64,000 bases of DNA from Rhodococcus sp. 06-462-5. GTDB lineage: Bacteria > Actinomycetota > Actinomycetes > Mycobacteriales > Mycobacteriaceae. The stretch lies in the NCBI RefSeq assembly GCF_002258315.1, contig NZ_NOYD01000046.1:228688-292687 (forward strand), read 5' to 3'. The position numbers were made by a program, and so were the translations under genes. Shown here one piece after another: positions 61,513-64,000 of the stretch (its first letter is position 1; every line of letters begins with the position of its first letter). The notes beneath the pieces were generated by a model that searched no databases, was not told the DNA's origin, and worked only from the letters and a program-made list of their open reading frames with translations.

Positions 61513-62028
61513 ATGATGGAACCGACGCTCGACAAGCTGGACCGCGCAATACTCGCTGCGCTGCAGGACAATTCGAGAATCGGGGTGCTCGAGCTGTCGC
61601 GGAACCTCGGGGTGGCGCGGGCGACGGTGACAGCGAGGCTGCAACGGCTGGAGGACAGCGGTGTCATCACCGGATACCGACCGCGAATCGGGTTGGCTGC
61701 AGCAGGTTACGGGGTTCAGGCGTTCGTCACCTTGGAGATTGCACAAGGTGCGCTCGGCGACGTCGTCGCTACCCTGGAGCAGATCCCCGGTGTCTTGGAA
61801 GCCTTCGCGACCACAGGTTCGGGAGACGTGCTGTGCCGAGTCGCAGCTGCGTCCCACGACGATCTGCAACGAACTCTGATCGTGCTCAACCAATCTCGGA
61901 CCATAGCGCGGTCGACCAGTGTGGTGGTGCTGTCGGAACTGGTCGAGTTCCGAACGATGCCGCTTCTGAACACCGCAGAGACCGATCGAACGCCGAAAGC
62001 CCCTGCCTACCGACCCGCGCGGGAATGA
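61513..62028 (+). CDS. Lrp/AsnC-family regulator (of hpd)
   Basis: The protein has 171 residues. LDRAILAALQDNSRIGVLELSRNLGVARATVTARLQRLEDSGVITGY is the AsnC helix-turn-helix; the RAM domain follows (ALGDVVATLEQIPGVLEAFATTGSGDVLCRV). It is divergent from hpd with 177 bp between, so it very likely regulates tyrosine breakdown. Two adjacent ATGs (61513 and 61516) share the GAGG upstream; the second has the better spacing. An AT-rich stretch (CTATACGATATGCC) just upstream may be its -10 region. Confidence 0.9.
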   Translation: MMEPTLDKLDRAILAALQDNSRIGVLELSRNLGVARATVTARLQRLEDSGVITGYRPRIGLAAAGYGVQAFVTLEIAQGALGDVVATLEQIPGVLEAFATTGSGDVLCRVAAASHDDLQRTLIVLNQSRTIARSTSVVVLSELVEFRTMPLLNTAETDRTPKAPAYRPARE

Positions 62029-62061
62029 GGGCGGTCAGCAGGGGCGTGTCGGTTCGCCGAG

Positions 62062-63441
62062 TCAGGTGACCGATGGAGCAACCACTGTCAGAAGCCAGAC
62101 CGTTGGCGGGGCGAGCAGAACGACGAGCCCGCAGTACCCCAGCATCTTTCGCTGGAATCGGACCTTGTCGTCCACTCGTGCTTCGGCCAGGACCATGACA
62201 CCGTTGGTGGAGAACGGGCTGACGTCGACCACCGTCGCCGAGAAAGCAATGGCAGCAACGAATCCGATGGCACCCAGCTCGCCGGCGGCGAGCATCGGTG
62301 CAGCGAGGGGTAGGGCGATACCGATGGTGCCGATCGACGATCCGAACGCCGAGATGATGGCCACCGCGTAGCAGAGGATCAGTGCCGTCAGCAGTGGTGA
62401 GCCGAGGGCCGACGCGGCGTCGCCGAGGAATCCCAGTGTGCCGTTCTGTGTCATGACCGTCATGTAGGTCTGGACGCCGCAGACCAGGACCACGGCAGGC
62501 CAGGCGATGTTGTCGACCACCTTGGGGTGGGTCTTGGGTGCCAACAGCAGCAGCACCACCGACACGCAGATCGCGCTGACGCCGATGTCGACACCCAAGG
62601 TCACCGACAGCAGTACCAGGGCGGCGATGCCGAGGAGCGTGAGGATACGCACTCGATTCAGCGGAACGGGCTGATCGGGAACCGTTGTGACCGATGCGGC
62701 TTCGATGGGATCGGCCTCGACTTGCACTGCGGTGCCGCCACCGCTGCCCTCGGGCAACCCGGTGTGGCCCGGACGCGGTCCGGACGGCGTCGGCAGTCCG
62801 CCCTCCTGGTCGCGCAGATCCTGGACGTCGAACGCACGCGTCCGGTCTGTGATGAGGTCGCGGCCGAGAACGAGGAAGAGCACGAGAGCGATGAAGGTGT
62901 TGAGCACGAACGGGATGAGGAACAAGGCCAGCGGATGTGAGCCGACTCCGGTGGAATCCATCAGGCCGTTGACGAAAGCGCCGTACAGGTTGATCGGGGA
63001 GAAGCAGCACGCAAGAGCGCCGTGGCTCACGACCATGCCCATCAGGAAGGGATTGATGTTGTTGCGCTTGGCCAGTGGCATCGCGATCGGTGCCAGCATG
63101 CCGACGGCGAGAACGGAGCCGAGGGCCATCAGCAGCCCGGACAGCAGGAACATCATCCACAGAATGGCCCAGCGTCGTCCGCCCACCAGTCGGAGGGATC
63201 GATCTATGACGACATCGATGGTTCCGTTGGCTTTGGCGATGGCGAACAGCAAGGTGATGCCGCCGACGATGATGAACGTACTACCGGGGAATGCGTCGAT
63301 GATGTCGTCGATGGGGATGCCGGATATCGCGCCACCGATGAGGAAAGCGCCGGCGAAGGCGAGTAGACCCATGTTGATGGGAGTGATCGTCGCGACCGTG
63401 AAGATGGCGATGAGGGCGACGATCGAGATTGCGTAGACCAT
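62062..63441 (-). CDS. MatC/SLC13-type dicarboxylate carrier
   Basis: The protein has 459 residues and about 12 membrane helices split by a Gly/Pro-rich cytoplasmic loop (about 215-260, GPRPGHTGLPEGSGGG). The N-terminal TITPINMGLLAFAGAFLIGGAISGIPIDDIIDAFPGSTFIIVGGITLLFAIAKANG matches MatC_N, the malonate/C4-dicarboxylate carrier N-terminus. The second half has SSIGTIGIALPLAAPML and SPFSTNGVMVLAEA, as in ion-transporter-superfamily carriers. ATG 63441 follows AAAGG six bases upstream. Preceded by an HMG-CoA lyase on the same strand, 73 bp upstream, so a dicarboxylate such as malonate, 3-methylglutarate or a related acid is plausible. Confidence 0.85.
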   Translation of the reverse strand: MVYAISIVALIAIFTVATITPINMGLLAFAGAFLIGGAISGIPIDDIIDAFPGSTFIIVGGITLLFAIAKANGTIDVVIDRSLRLVGGRRWAILWMMFLLSGLLMALGSVLAVGMLAPIAMPLAKRNNINPFLMGMVVSHGALACCFSPINLYGAFVNGLMDSTGVGSHPLALFLIPFVLNTFIALVLFLVLGRDLITDRTRAFDVQDLRDQEGGLPTPSGPRPGHTGLPEGSGGGTAVQVEADPIEAASVTTVPDQPVPLNRVRILTLLGIAALVLLSVTLGVDIGVSAICVSVVLLLLAPKTHPKVVDNIAWPAVVLVCGVQTYMTVMTQNGTLGFLGDAASALGSPLLTALILCYAVAIISAFGSSIGTIGIALPLAAPMLAAGELGAIGFVAAIAFSATVVDVSPFSTNGVMVLAEARVDDKVRFQRKMLGYCGLVVLLAPPTVWLLTVVAPSVT

Positions 63442-63514
63442 GGCTGGCCTTTCGGACGGAGGATGAGGTTGTGCCGCAGAGGAAGCGGCGATGCGCGGGC
63501 CGGGGCCCGTCTGA

Positions 63515-64000
63515 TCACAGTGCGGAGGCGGGGGTGGGGAGAGGTAGGGCGCGATCGACCACTGCACGAGCGAGATCGGCAGCGGCGGCCAGAGCGGCAG
63601 TGTCGATACCGGTGTCGATTCCGGCGCGATGAAACGTATCCACGAGCTGTTCGGTGGCCAGGTTTCCGTGCGCGCCCGGGGCGAAGGGACAACCGCCGTA
63701 CCCGGCGAGTGCGCTGTCGAAGTATTCGATCTCGAGGTCGAGTACTGCACGTACCGCTGTGTCGAGGGCCTGATCGTGAGCGTTGTGCAGATGCAGGCTG
63801 ATTGTCAACTCGGGCAACGCTGTTCGGACGGCGTCGACACCGGTCAATACCTGATCGGTGGTGGCGATCCCCAGGGTATCGGCCAGACCGAGGCTCGAAA
63901 CACCGGTGTCGGCCATCCGTTCACACACCTCGACGAGGCGCTCGGACGTGATGACGCCGTCGAACGGGCACACGAATGCGGTGCTGACTCCGCCGATGAA
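63515..64000 (-). CDS. Hydroxymethylglutaryl-CoA lyase, C-terminal part (truncated by window)
   Basis: The frame runs off the right edge: the visible 161 residues begin FIGGVSTAFVCPFDG. Family motifs: GLADTLGIA, LHLHNAHDQALDTAV (metal-binding His-x-His), and AGYGGCPFAPGAHGNLATE, the catalytic-cysteine loop. It splits 3-hydroxy-3-methylglutaryl-CoA (or a homologue) into acetyl-CoA and acetoacetate, the last step of leucine breakdown. The branched-chain dehydrogenase operon 4 kb away fits this pathway. The N-terminal barrel half is outside the window. Confidence 0.9.
   Translation of the reverse strand, partial: FIGGVSTAFVCPFDGVITSERLVEVCERMADTGVSSLGLADTLGIATTDQVLTGVDAVRTALPELTISLHLHNAHDQALDTAVRAVLDLEIEYFDSALAGYGGCPFAPGAHGNLATEQLVDTFHRAGIDTGIDTAALAAAADLARAVVDRALPLPTPASAL

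Overview
The window is GC-rich, densely packed chromosomal DNA from an actinobacterium. A mycolic-acid-producing member of Mycobacteriales, most likely Rhodococcus/Rhodococcoides, fits best. The reasons are an orphan MCE protein, an antigen-85-like secreted mycolyltransferase/esterase, a DUF5313-type membrane protein, many GTG starts, and tightly overlapping ATGA/GTGA operons. I saw no rRNA, tRNA, CRISPR array, transposase or phage gene. No stretch longer than 300 bases lacks a gene; the longest gaps (24639-24932, 51070-51353, 26418-26692, 20374-20633) hold regulatory sites or repeats.

Left part (1-21.6 kb): a truncated amidase; an NAD(P)-binding epimerase-like protein; an RsbQ/RsbP energy-stress pair facing a STAS protein; an orphan MCE protein; a pair of uncharacterised proteins (one DUF6745-like); a SorC regulator divergent from glpFKD (glycerol uptake, phosphorylation, oxidation); a TetR/FAD-monooxygenase pair with two perfect palindromic operators; glgX; a hybrid histidine kinase carrying a receiver and a C-terminal ANTAR domain; an OhrR/MarR-DUF5313 operon; and a secreted esterase.

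Middle part (21.6-52.7 kb): a large block for aromatic amine, aldoxime, nitrile and phenylacetate catabolism. Three peripheral routes appear to converge on phenylacetate. They are nitrilase plus heme aldoxime dehydratase with an AraC regulator; copper amine oxidase, amino-acid permease and a His/Met-rich membrane protein under a TetR; and a GMC alcohol oxidoreductase plus aldehyde dehydrogenase. Central phenylacetyl-CoA genes follow: paaK, paaABCDE, paaGHFJ, paaR, paaZ, an EthD-like gene and paaI. Then come a PucR regulator, a GlcD-like flavin oxidase and an MHS-type transporter. A conserved ACCGAA-N4-CGGT palindrome occurs in front of paaA, paaJ, paaZ and the transporter, and a different repeated motif is shared by the aldehyde dehydrogenase, GMC and acyl-CoA dehydrogenase promoters.

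Right part (52.7-64 kb): a small membrane protein divergent from a TPR-VOC fusion; a branched-chain 2-oxoacid dehydrogenase operon (E1alpha, E1beta, E2, E3) divergent from an Lrp regulator; 4-hydroxyphenylpyruvate dioxygenase divergent from a second Lrp regulator; a MatC-type dicarboxylate carrier; and a truncated HMG-CoA lyase. This half looks devoted to branched-chain and aromatic amino-acid breakdown, so most of the window from 21.6 kb onward feeds amino-acid-derived carbon into acetyl-CoA and succinyl-CoA.
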